A stretch of 44,064 bases of DNA from a virus: IMG/VR virus record IMGVR_UViG_3300025070_000067, positions 1-44,064 of that record; one strand, 5' to 3'. The notes beneath the pieces are model-generated. The model was not told the DNA's origin. It saw only the letters and a program-made list of their open reading frames with translations, and ran no database searches. Position 1 is the stretch's first letter; every line of letters starts with the position of its first letter. Shown here in pieces: positions 5,290-12,103 of this stretch. Both the position numbers and the translations under genes were made by a program.

Positions 5290-7686
5290 ATGACAATATC
5301 TATATTTAAGAATATAAAAGATACAACTCAACCCTTTGAAAGGGATGTGCTACACATCTTAGAAAGGATTAGGGAGGGGGCTTCTAGGGATGTTATAAAG
5401 GACATTCGTGGGGAGCGAGACAAGTCAAGGAGGAATCAATTGAAGCAGGACTTACCAGCTATATGTTTCTCCGGGACTTTTAAGAAGAGAGCAGATAACG
5501 CACTCATTAAGCATAGTGGCATTATGTGCCTTGACTTTGATGGATACGATAGACAGAAGGATTTACTGGAGGATAAAGAGAAGTTCAAGCAGAACAAGTT
5601 TGTATACTCAGTATTCCTGTCTCCATCGGGCAAGGGTCTTAAGGTATTGGTGAAAGTTCCAGCTGACGAAAGCAATCACAAGAACTACTTCAACAGCCTT
5701 GAGAAATACTTCAAGTCCGACAAGTTTGATAAGACTTGCAAGAACGTTAGTCGTGTATGCTACGAGTCCTATGACCCCTTGATCCATATCAATGAGACTA
5801 GTTCTGTTTGGGATAAGGTCGAGGAAGATAGTTACACGGAGCTGATGAAGAACCGGGACAAGCCCTCTATACCAATCACGGATGAAAACAAAATCATTGA
5901 CATACTGGTGAAGTGGTGGGAGAAGAAGTACCCAATGGTAGAAGGGCAAAGGAATCATAACGTCTACATATTAGCGGCGGCTTTTAATGATTTCGGAATA
6001 AATAGGAGTCTTGCCGAGTTCTATTTACGTCAATATGCAGCAGAAGGTTTCAACGACGAGGAAATCATGGGGACTATTGTTTCGGCATATAGCCATACTG
6101 CTAAGTTCGGTAGTAGATACTATGAAGACCAGGACAAGATGCAGTATGTCAGAGACAAGATGAGGTCGGGTGTATCAAAAAAAGATATACGATGCACTCT
6201 TGAGCCATTGGAGGAGAAGGGTGTAGACGTTGATGGCATCCTTAAGTCGGTTGAGGAGGAGCAAGAGGAGCAGATGTTTTGGACTAAATCGGATAAGGGT
6301 AAGGTTACTATCATACCCCTGTCGTTTAAACTGTTCTTGGAGGATAGCGGGTTCTATAAATACAATCCCGAGGGGAGTAAGAACTACGTCTTTGTGAAGG
6401 TGACCAATAACTTGATTGACCATACCTCGGAGAAGGAGATAAAGGACTTCGTGTTGAACTACGTTCTTGATCTGGAGGACCTGTCGGTTTACAACTACTT
6501 TGCTGAGAGCGTTAAGTACTTTCGGGAGGAGTTCCTTACCCTTCTTTCATCTATCGATGTGTACTTCATTGAGGACGAGAAGGACTCAAGTTATTTGTAC
6601 TATCGTAACTGTGCGGTCAAGATAACTCCAACCGATATAATACCTATCGACTATATGGACTTGGGTGGTTACGTATGGAAAGACCACGTTATCGACAGGA
6701 ACTTCCTAATGTGCAAGCCTAGGGACTGCGACTATAAGACCTTCATCCATAACATATGCGGCAAGGACGAGAATCGTATTCTATCTATGGAGTCCACCAT
6801 TGGCTTCCTAATGCACGGGTACAAGAATATGTCGTACTGCCCAGCAGTAATCCTTAATGACGAGGTGATAAGCGACAATCCCGAGGGTGGCACGGGTAAG
6901 GGTATCGTAATGAATGCCCTGTCTCAGATGAAAAAGCTGGTCACTATTGATGGTAAGTCATTTACGTTCGAGCGTTCGTTTGCCTATCAGCTGGTATCAG
7001 CAGATACTCAGATACTATGCTTCGATGATGTGCGAAAGGCGTTCAACTTTGAGCGATTGTTTTCGGTGGTTACTGAGGGGTTAACGCTAGAGAAGAAGAA
7101 CAAGGATGCAATCAAGATACCCTTCAAGAAGTCACCTAAGATTGCCATCACAACCAACTACGCCATCAAGGGTAAGGGTAATTCCTTTGAGCGACGTAAG
7201 TGGGAGTTAGAACTTCACCAGCATTATAGCAAGGACTTCACCCCATTGGATGAGTTCGGCAAGTTGATGTTTGGCGATTGGGATGATGATGAGTGGTGTG
7301 ACTTCGACAACTACATGATATCGTGCCTACAGATGTATATGAAGGATGGCCTTATCAAGAGTGAGTTCGTTAACCTAGCCATACGGAAGTTAAGTGCTGA
7401 GACATGCCACGAGTTTATTGAATGGTGTGGCTTGATAGATGGATCAAAGCCATCAGAACTTCTAAGGCCTAACATTAGGCTGCGTGCTAATGAGTTATAT
7501 ATGAGGTTCACCGATGACTACCCTGACTTCGCACCGAAGGCCAAGATGTCCGTGTCCAGGATTAAGTTCCATAGATGGCTCAGGGCTTACGGCACGTTCA
7601 AGTATTCCAATATAGAGGAGGGTAAGGATATGGAGGGTAAGTGGATTTTGTTTGGCAACAAAAGCAATGACGATGTTCCGTTTTAG
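5290..7686 (+). CDS. Primase-helicase (BT4734/VirE-N type primase plus SF3-like helicase)
   Basis: This 798-residue protein begins with a BT4734/VirE-N-like primase domain: IMCLDFDG at 78-85, SPSGKGLKVLVKV at 111-123 and NVSRVCYESYDP at 152-163. A PriCT-like helical segment follows around residues 200-280. The C-terminal half is a superfamily 3/D5-like helicase with Walker A GGTGKG at 533-538, Walker B ILCFDD ending at D580, and a sensor-like KIAITTNY. It probably primes and unwinds phage DNA. The last residues, NDDVPF, match the acidic-aromatic tip of bacterial SSB proteins. The gene opens the replication operon after a 202-base regulatory gap. Confidence 0.85.
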   Translation: MTISIFKNIKDTTQPFERDVLHILERIREGASRDVIKDIRGERDKSRRNQLKQDLPAICFSGTFKKRADNALIKHSGIMCLDFDGYDRQKDLLEDKEKFKQNKFVYSVFLSPSGKGLKVLVKVPADESNHKNYFNSLEKYFKSDKFDKTCKNVSRVCYESYDPLIHINETSSVWDKVEEDSYTELMKNRDKPSIPITDENKIIDILVKWWEKKYPMVEGQRNHNVYILAAAFNDFGINRSLAEFYLRQYAAEGFNDEEIMGTIVSAYSHTAKFGSRYYEDQDKMQYVRDKMRSGVSKKDIRCTLEPLEEKGVDVDGILKSVEEEQEEQMFWTKSDKGKVTIIPLSFKLFLEDSGFYKYNPEGSKNYVFVKVTNNLIDHTSEKEIKDFVLNYVLDLEDLSVYNYFAESVKYFREEFLTLLSSIDVYFIEDEKDSSYLYYRNCAVKITPTDIIPIDYMDLGGYVWKDHVIDRNFLMCKPRDCDYKTFIHNICGKDENRILSMESTIGFLMHGYKNMSYCPAVILNDEVISDNPEGGTGKGIVMNALSQMKKLVTIDGKSFTFERSFAYQLVSADTQILCFDDVRKAFNFERLFSVVTEGLTLEKKNKDAIKIPFKKSPKIAITTNYAIKGKGNSFERRKWELELHQHYSKDFTPLDEFGKLMFGDWDDDEWCDFDNYMISCLQMYMKDGLIKSEFVNLAIRKLSAETCHEFIEWCGLIDGSKPSELLRPNIRLRANELYMRFTDDYPDFAPKAKMSVSRIKFHRWLRAYGTFKYSNIEEGKDMEGKWILFGNKSNDDVPF

Positions 7687-8899
7687 ATACTACCAAGAGG
7701 ACATAATCAGCAAGGCAACTGACACGATCAATCGTTATGGATTCGTTTACTTGGCGATGGAGGTTAGGACGGGTAAGACACTTACCAGCCTAGGCATATG
7801 CAAGGAGGTTGGAGCAAAGAGTGTTCTGTTCTTGACCAAGAAGAAAGCCATCAGTTCAATACAAAGCGATTACGACATGTACGCACCTGGTTACGATATC
7901 ACGGTGATTAACTACGAGTCGATGCACAAAGCCCCTCAAACTAAATGGGATGTTATTGTGCTGGATGAGGCTCACGGACTTGGTGCATTCCCTAAGCCAT
8001 CAAAGAGAGCAAAGGGCGTATTCACACTCATCAAAAAGACGGGCGCAAAGGTGATCCTGCTTTCGGGTACACCAACTCCTGAATCCTATTCACAGATGTT
8101 TCATCAAGTGTATGGGATGCCTAGGAATCCTTATTCCGAGTTTAAGAACTTTTACCGGTTTGCAGACAGGTACGTTATAATCAAGGAGCGAAACCTAGGA
8201 CATCACAGGGTGAAGGACTATAGCGGCGCTACGAAGGGGGCTATGGACCTAATGAAGCCATACATGATATCGTTCTCTCAGAAGCAAGCTGGCTTCGAAG
8301 TGGACACCCAAGAAAACGTGCTTAGGGTTAAGATGTGCGACAGCACATACGACCTAATACACAGACTAAAGCGTGACTTGGTCATTGAGGGCTCGGAGGA
8401 GGTTATACTTGCCGACACGGCTGTCAAGTTGATGAGCAAGGTTCATCAGATGTGTAGCGGAACCGTTAAGTTCGAAAGTGGCAAGAGTATGGTCCTGGAC
8501 TATAGCAAGGCTGAATTCATCAAGGATAGGTTCAAGGGAAAGAAAATTGGAATATTTTATAAGTTTAAGGAGGAACTTAACGCCCTAAAGCATATATTTG
8601 ATGATAAGTTGTGTACAGAACTCGATGAGTTCAATGGAAGCAACAAGAACATTGCATTGCAAATTGTAAGCGGGCGGGAGGGGATAAGCCTACGAGAAGC
8701 GGATGCATTGGTTTACTATAATATAGACTTCAGTGCGACATCGTATTGGCAATCTAGGGACAGGATGACAACAAAGGACAGGCTAAAGAACGACATCTAT
8801 TGGGTGTTTGCTGAGAAAGGAATCGAGACCAAGATTTACAAGACAGTTAGTGGCAAGAAGGACTACACATTATCTCACTTTAAAAAGGATTTTTTATGA
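7667..8899 (+). CDS. SNF2-like superfamily 2 helicase
   Basis: The protein has helicase motifs in order: EVRTGKT (motif I, lysine near residue 37), DEAH at 100-103, SGTPT at 133-137 and YWQSRDR near 360-367 (motif VI), using the ATG at 7667. The frame also opens with an in-frame TTG at 7652, but the ATG at 7667 or 7673 is more plausible; either overlaps the primase tail by 14-20 bases. At about 410 residues it is a compact form, typical of phage SNF2-like helicases that act in replication or recombination. Its stop overlaps the methyltransferase start by four bases. Substrate is unknown. Confidence 0.85.
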   Translation: MTMFRFRYYQEDIISKATDTINRYGFVYLAMEVRTGKTLTSLGICKEVGAKSVLFLTKKKAISSIQSDYDMYAPGYDITVINYESMHKAPQTKWDVIVLDEAHGLGAFPKPSKRAKGVFTLIKKTGAKVILLSGTPTPESYSQMFHQVYGMPRNPYSEFKNFYRFADRYVIIKERNLGHHRVKDYSGATKGAMDLMKPYMISFSQKQAGFEVDTQENVLRVKMCDSTYDLIHRLKRDLVIEGSEEVILADTAVKLMSKVHQMCSGTVKFESGKSMVLDYSKAEFIKDRFKGKKIGIFYKFKEELNALKHIFDDKLCTELDEFNGSNKNIALQIVSGREGISLREADALVYYNIDFSATSYWQSRDRMTTKDRLKNDIYWVFAEKGIETKIYKTVSGKKDYTLSHFKKDFL

Positions 8900-10077
8900 G
8901 ACACGGCAGTTTATTTTCAGGCATAGGTGGGTTTGATCTTGCATCCGAATGGATGGGTTGGACAAACGTATTCCATTGCGAGTGGGAGGAGTTCCCACGC
9001 AAAGTATTAAATCATCATTTCCCAAAATCAATATCATATGGAGACATCAAAGAAACAGACTTTACTATTCACAGAGGGCAAATCGACATCCTCACAGGGG
9101 GATTCCCTTGCCAACCTTACTCCGTCGCAGGCAAGAGAGAAGGTAAAAACGACGATAGACATCTCTGGCCAGAAATGCTACGAGCAATACGAGAAATTAA
9201 ACCAAGGTACGTCGTGGGCGAAAACGTTCGTGGCCTGCTTAGTTGGAATGGAGGATTGGTTTTCGATGAGGTGCAAGCTGACTTGGAAGATGAAGGCTTC
9301 GAAGTCATCCCGTTTATACTTCCAGCTGCAAGCGTCAACGCCCCGCACAAAAGGGACAGGGTATGGTTTGTTGCTCACGCCAACGACCAGGGAGGACGTG
9401 GTAAACTTGGAGACATTTCAAAAGCGAATGGAGAAATATCCCAACGGAACGAAGATGCCAAACCTAGCAACGCAGGTGAACGGGATGCTACCCACACCGA
9501 CAGCATTCGATTGGAACTCAGCAAGGAAACCCGAGACATTCGAGAAGGCAAAGCAGAGGCACAAGGAGAAGGGAGTGAACCTTCAAATGCCACTGAAGCA
9601 GATGGCAAGAAACGGAATGCTACCAACACCACGGACGACGGACGTGGAGGGAGGCAAGGCCAGCGGGGTAAAGAACGACGGCAACGGATGGTATCGGGAG
9701 AACAAGAAGGGCGAACGATGGGGAGTGAAGCTCAGGGACGTAGCGGAGAACGGGATGATTCCCACGCCAACATCGAGGGATTGGAAGGGGAAACAAGCCA
9801 ACGAGTACAAGAGGGACAGAGGGGAGGATTCTCACTACAAAATGCAGAGTCTCCCGGGCGTAGCAGAGAAGATTGCGGAAACGGGTGGGAAGTCTTCCCA
9901 ACTCAACCCCCTGTTCTGTGCGGAGATGATGGGATTCCCCGCAAGTTGGACGGTATTACCTTTCCTAAATGGAGAAAAGAATCAATCAAAGCCTACGGAA
10001 ATGCAATAGTTCCTCAGGTAGTTTTTCCTATCTTTAAGTCTATACAGCTTCATGAGAGAGCAGCAAATACAATCTAA
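8896..10077 (+). CDS. dcm: DNA cytosine-C5 methyltransferase
   Basis: This 393-residue enzyme shows the C5-methyltransferase motifs: LFSGIGGFD (motif I, residues 6-14), GGFPCQPYS with catalytic C72 (IV), GENVRG (VI, 108-113), RDRVWFVA (VIII, 153-160) and AYGNAIVPQ (IX-X region, 366-374). Residues 161-350 form the target-recognition region and are unusually hydrophilic, with repeated H/N-A/T-N/D-x-x-G units. It transfers a methyl group from S-adenosylmethionine to cytosine in phage DNA, probably against host restriction. No cognate endonuclease is adjacent. Much of the gene (9038-10009) also encodes another protein in the +1 frame, which explains the odd composition of the recognition region. 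Confidence 0.9.
   Translation: MRHGSLFSGIGGFDLASEWMGWTNVFHCEWEEFPRKVLNHHFPKSISYGDIKETDFTIHRGQIDILTGGFPCQPYSVAGKREGKNDDRHLWPEMLRAIREIKPRYVVGENVRGLLSWNGGLVFDEVQADLEDEGFEVIPFILPAASVNAPHKRDRVWFVAHANDQGGRGKLGDISKANGEISQRNEDAKPSNAGERDATHTDSIRLELSKETRDIREGKAEAQGEGSEPSNATEADGKKRNATNTTDDGRGGRQGQRGKERRQRMVSGEQEGRTMGSEAQGRSGERDDSHANIEGLEGETSQRVQEGQRGGFSLQNAESPGRSREDCGNGWEVFPTQPPVLCGDDGIPRKLDGITFPKWRKESIKAYGNAIVPQVVFPIFKSIQLHERAANTI
9038..10009 (+). CDS. Overprinted 323-residue protein with LPTPTA..DW repeats, inside the methyltransferase gene
   Basis: This frame is +1 relative to the methyltransferase and is entirely nested in it. Its protein is not random: it has an N-terminal TLLFTEGKSTSSQ segment, a TSWAKTFVACLVGMEDWF and RCKLTWKMKASKS core, four repeats of the type G(M/L)(L/I)xTPxxxxD (near 9370, 9479, 9611 and 9749), and a C-terminal SSQLNPLFCAEMMGFPASW then PTEMQ. 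I recall proteins with this exact order from many Bacteroidota phages and prophages, often annotated as hypothetical or as methylase pieces. Its last codons lie in the DNA for the AYGNAIVPQ motif of the enzyme. The start at 9038 is preceded by A/T-rich sequence. Function is unknown. Confidence 0.7.
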   Translation: METSKKQTLLFTEGKSTSSQGDSLANLTPSQAREKVKTTIDISGQKCYEQYEKLNQGTSWAKTFVACLVGMEDWFSMRCKLTWKMKASKSSRLYFQLQASTPRTKGTGYGLLLTPTTREDVVNLETFQKRMEKYPNGTKMPNLATQVNGMLPTPTAFDWNSARKPETFEKAKQRHKEKGVNLQMPLKQMARNGMLPTPRTTDVEGGKASGVKNDGNGWYRENKKGERWGVKLRDVAENGMIPTPTSRDWKGKQANEYKRDRGEDSHYKMQSLPGVAEKIAETGGKSSQLNPLFCAEMMGFPASWTVLPFLNGEKNQSKPTEMQ

Positions 10078-10297
10078 AAGAATTAAGGAACTCGAGGCTG
10101 ATGGTTATTACGTGATAAAACTTATAAAGACTAACAAGAATGGTATTCCTGACCTCATTGCTATCCCCCCTGATTCGGGTGTTTTGTTTTCTGAAATCAA
10201 AACTAAAAATGGGAAACTATCAAAATTACAGGAGTACAGACTCGGAGAACTCGAAAGACACGGATGCAGAACAGAAGTATATGGTACAGATAGATGA
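10052..10297 (+). CDS. VRR-NUC nuclease
   Basis: This 81-residue protein is a minimal VRR-NUC (PD-(D/E)XK) domain. Visible catalytic residues are D34 in NGIPDLIAI and E48-x-K50 in SEIKTKNGKLSKLQ, after an N-terminal helix SKRIKELEADGYYVIKL. Stand-alone VRR-NUC proteins of this size are frequent in phages and act on branched or structured DNA; the exact substrate here is unknown. It overlaps the methyltransferase end by 26 bases and the next gene by 17, so it is a coupled member of the replication operon. Confidence 0.88.
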   Translation: MREQQIQSKRIKELEADGYYVIKLIKTNKNGIPDLIAIPPDSGVLFSEIKTKNGKLSKLQEYRLGELERHGCRTEVYGTDR

Positions 10298-10586
10298 TTT
10301 TTTAATTGAAAAACTTATTTCATTACCCAAGACGGTCAGGTACTCTGCTATGAGCATAGTGGCGGCTAATGCCGAAACACTTGATGCTACAGGTGATGAG
10401 CCTGAAAGCGTAGGGTTCATTGTTACCGATGAAAATGGGGTGGATGTTTTTCTAGAACTAGAATATTTTAATAATGGCGAAGAGCCATTTTTCATAATGA
10501 ATATCGACGAAATAAGTTCGGACGAATATTTAGATTACTTAAATTCAAATAAAACTATAAATGAAATTACAGACGAAGAGAACTGA
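10281..10586 (+). CDS. Unidentified acidic 101-residue protein
   Basis: The long open frame runs from 10140, but its first 47 residues only shadow the VRR-NUC gene, so the ATG at 10281 (MVQIDDFLIEKLISLP) is the likely start. The protein is very acidic, with ETLDATGDEPESVGF, NNGEEPFF and a C-terminal run of Asp, Glu and Asn. It has no membrane segment and no recognised fold. Strong acidity and small size are compatible with a DNA-mimic or inhibitor, but nothing specific supports this. It overlaps both neighbours by 17 and 26 bases. Confidence 0.65.
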   Translation: MVQIDDFLIEKLISLPKTVRYSAMSIVAANAETLDATGDEPESVGFIVTDENGVDVFLELEYFNNGEEPFFIMNIDEISSDEYLDYLNSNKTINEITDEEN

Positions 10587-11022
10587 AGCGTTCAAGATAA
10601 TTGCTGATAAGGTTGCGAATGTTCATGACTTAGAATTAAGCGACTTAAAAAGCCATTCAAGAAAACACGAACTAGTAAGGGTACGTGCAATCGCCTTTAA
10701 CATTCTATATACCAGGCACGGTGCAAAGCTGGCCGAAATAGGTAGATTGTTTAAAAGACACCACTCGACTATAATACATGGCCTTAAAACGCACGAGAGC
10801 TTTATGTATTCAGACAATTCATATGTTTCTGATTACATGGAAACCATTGCAATGATTGAGTCAGAGGAAGAAAGAACAATCCGTGATCGTGCTCTCGAAA
10901 TCCTAAATGAGATAGAATCGCTCAAAACAATAGGCAAAAAGATTATATATGTTGAAAAACTTATAGAAAGGTATGAACATAAATCCATAAATTGTGACAA
11001 TGAACCACAGCGTAGAGTCTAA
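10561..11022 (+). CDS. DnaA domain-IV-like DNA-binding protein
   Basis: Residues 23-80 resemble the C-terminal DNA-binding domain of the replication initiator DnaA: VRVRAIAFNILYTRHGAKLAEIGRLF followed by KRHHSTIIHGL, the counterpart of the DHSTV signature. The 153-residue protein lacks the AAA+ ATPase domain. A second helical region (about 95-150) follows and may dimerise or recruit a partner. It could bind phage origin sites or compete with host DnaA for DnaA boxes. The context of primase, helicase and nuclease fits a replication or regulatory role. The gene overlaps both neighbours. Confidence 0.75.
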   Translation: MKLQTKRTEAFKIIADKVANVHDLELSDLKSHSRKHELVRVRAIAFNILYTRHGAKLAEIGRLFKRHHSTIIHGLKTHESFMYSDNSYVSDYMETIAMIESEEERTIRDRALEILNEIESLKTIGKKIIYVEKLIERYEHKSINCDNEPQRRV

Positions 11023-11236
11023 AATTGACAAGATAGTCGGGTATAAGACTTGGTCTAATCGCAAGAAAATAGACACGTTGCTGGAAATGGATTGTGTTAT
11101 GTACACAAACCTTGGAATTGAATCTACTTTAGAAGAAAAAAGAAACGTCAAGATGACATCTAAGCGCATATACAGGGGTATAAGTAAAATAGATAAGACG
11201 CTTGGCGATACTATGATGAGAGCAATGGATAGGTAA
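11000..11236 (+). CDS. Unidentified 78-residue protein
   Basis: The frame opens with a GTG at 10994, but the ATG at 11000 (MNHSVESKIDKIVGYKTW) is the more likely start. The protein is basic and helical, with SNRKKIDTLLEMDCVMYTNLG and RNVKMTSKRIYRGISKID as recognisable stretches. From memory, similar short proteins recur in Bacteroidota phage genomes without assigned function. It overlaps the DnaA-like gene by 23 bases and the next small gene by one (TAATG). Confidence 0.65.
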   Translation: MNHSVESKIDKIVGYKTWSNRKKIDTLLEMDCVMYTNLGIESTLEEKRNVKMTSKRIYRGISKIDKTLGDTMMRAMDR

Positions 11237-11400
11237 TGATACGACACGCACACAGGTTTCTACACATATTGACGACAATGGAAGAACTCCACAACCTTGT
11301 TAATGAATTGTACGAATCTTGGGCCGATGAAGATTATGAGGAGGTTGAGGTGCTCTGTGATAAAATCAACGAGATACTAAAATCCATTGAAAATGACTGA
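11236..11400 (+). CDS. Unidentified 54-residue protein
   Basis: This short frame starts in the TAATG junction after the previous gene and runs to a stop at 11398-11400, overlapping the phosphoesterase start by eight bases. The C-terminal 40 residues (MEELHNLVNELYESWADE onward) are acidic and helical; an ATG at 11278 would produce only this part, and the first 14 residues (MIRHAHRFLHIL) look less protein-like. It fills an otherwise empty gap in a fully packed operon. Function is unknown. Confidence 0.5.
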   Translation: MIRHAHRFLHILTTMEELHNLVNELYESWADEDYEEVEVLCDKINEILKSIEND

Positions 11401-12103
11401 AGTTAGGCCAAGACTAAGCGGACAACGATTAGCTGCTTACAACAACATTACAAGCAATGAAAAGCGTTTGCTAATAGTCGGTGATATTCACGAGCCCTTC
11501 TGTCTACCAGGATACCTTGATTTCTGTGTAGAGACTTATCAAAAATTTAATTGTAATGCCGTGCACTTCTGTGGGGACATCATCGATAATCACTATGCCT
11601 CATATCATGAGACAGACCCCAATGGACTCTCAGGAGGGATGGAGCTTGACTTTGCGATAGAGAAGGTTCAGGAGTGGAGTAAGGCATTTAAGACCGCCAC
11701 GGTTTGTATTGGCAATCATGATCGGCTTATAGCCCGCAAAGCGTTCTCATCTAACATACCCAAGGCTTGGATTAAATCCTACAATGAGGTGCTTGGCACT
11801 AGCTGGGATTGGCAGCCTCGCTTTGTTATTGATGGCGTACAATACGTGCATGGTGAGGGAGGGACAGCTCGCACTAAATCAAAGAATGATATGATGTCCA
11901 CAGTGCAGGGGCACATCCATACACAAGCCTACGTAGAGCACCTATGTGGACAGGATAAAAAAATATTCGCTATGCAGGTCGGCTGTGGCATAGATAGGGA
12001 AAGTTATTCCCAGGCCTATGCTCGCAACTATAAGAAGCAGGCTATTGCCTGTGGCGTTGTCATAGGGGGGCATACTGCCATCAATGTGATGATGACTAAT
12101 TAG
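11393..12103 (+). CDS. Calcineurin-like metallophosphoesterase
   Basis: With the ATG at 11393 the protein has 236 residues. An in-frame TTG at 11387 is less likely to be used. The metal-binding motifs appear in order: GDIHEPF near 30-36, GDIIDNH at 61-67, GNHDR at 107-111, VHGEGG near 152-157 and GHIH at 173-176. This is the complete two-metal active site of the calcineurin-like family. Phage members hydrolyse phosphodiesters or phosphomonoesters, with poorly known substrates; processing of nucleotides or nucleic acid is plausible. It is the last plus-strand gene, and its stop shares the palindrome CTAATTAG with the giant gene on the other strand. Confidence 0.9.
   Translation: MTEVRPRLSGQRLAAYNNITSNEKRLLIVGDIHEPFCLPGYLDFCVETYQKFNCNAVHFCGDIIDNHYASYHETDPNGLSGGMELDFAIEKVQEWSKAFKTATVCIGNHDRLIARKAFSSNIPKAWIKSYNEVLGTSWDWQPRFVIDGVQYVHGEGGTARTKSKNDMMSTVQGHIHTQAYVEHLCGQDKKIFAMQVGCGIDRESYSQAYARNYKKQAIACGVVIGGHTAINVMMTN

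Noticed and set aside
7652-7666. TTG start for the SNF2-like helicase
   Set aside because: ATG codons at 7667 and 7673 are available and give a normal N-terminus directly before the helicase core.
8593-8600. TATATTTG in the SNF2-like helicase gene (another at 3444-3451)
   Set aside because: Both lie inside coding sequence of an operon with no gene start close downstream; probably chance occurrences.
8949-9146. Third forward open frame (65 codons) inside the methyltransferase gene
   Set aside because: It is Arg/Pro-rich without recognisable pattern and stops early. Only the +1 frame at 9038-10009 shows protein-like structure.
9362-9784. LPTP repeat region as a diversity-generating retroelement target or frameshift artefact
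   Set aside because: No reverse transcriptase or template repeat is seen in the window, and the methyltransferase frame stays open and resumes with its conserved C-terminal motif, so no sequencing frameshift is needed.
9375-9901. Reverse-strand frames opposite the methyltransferase/LPTP region
   Set aside because: They are Ser/Pro/Leu-rich mirrors of Gly/Arg/Glu-rich coding sequence with no conserved-looking motif.
10140-10280. Longer N-terminus for the acidic 101-residue protein
   Set aside because: These 47 codons overlap the VRR-NUC catalytic region in another frame and read as unstructured Leu/Phe/Lys sequence; the ATG at 10281 fits the overlapping-operon style.
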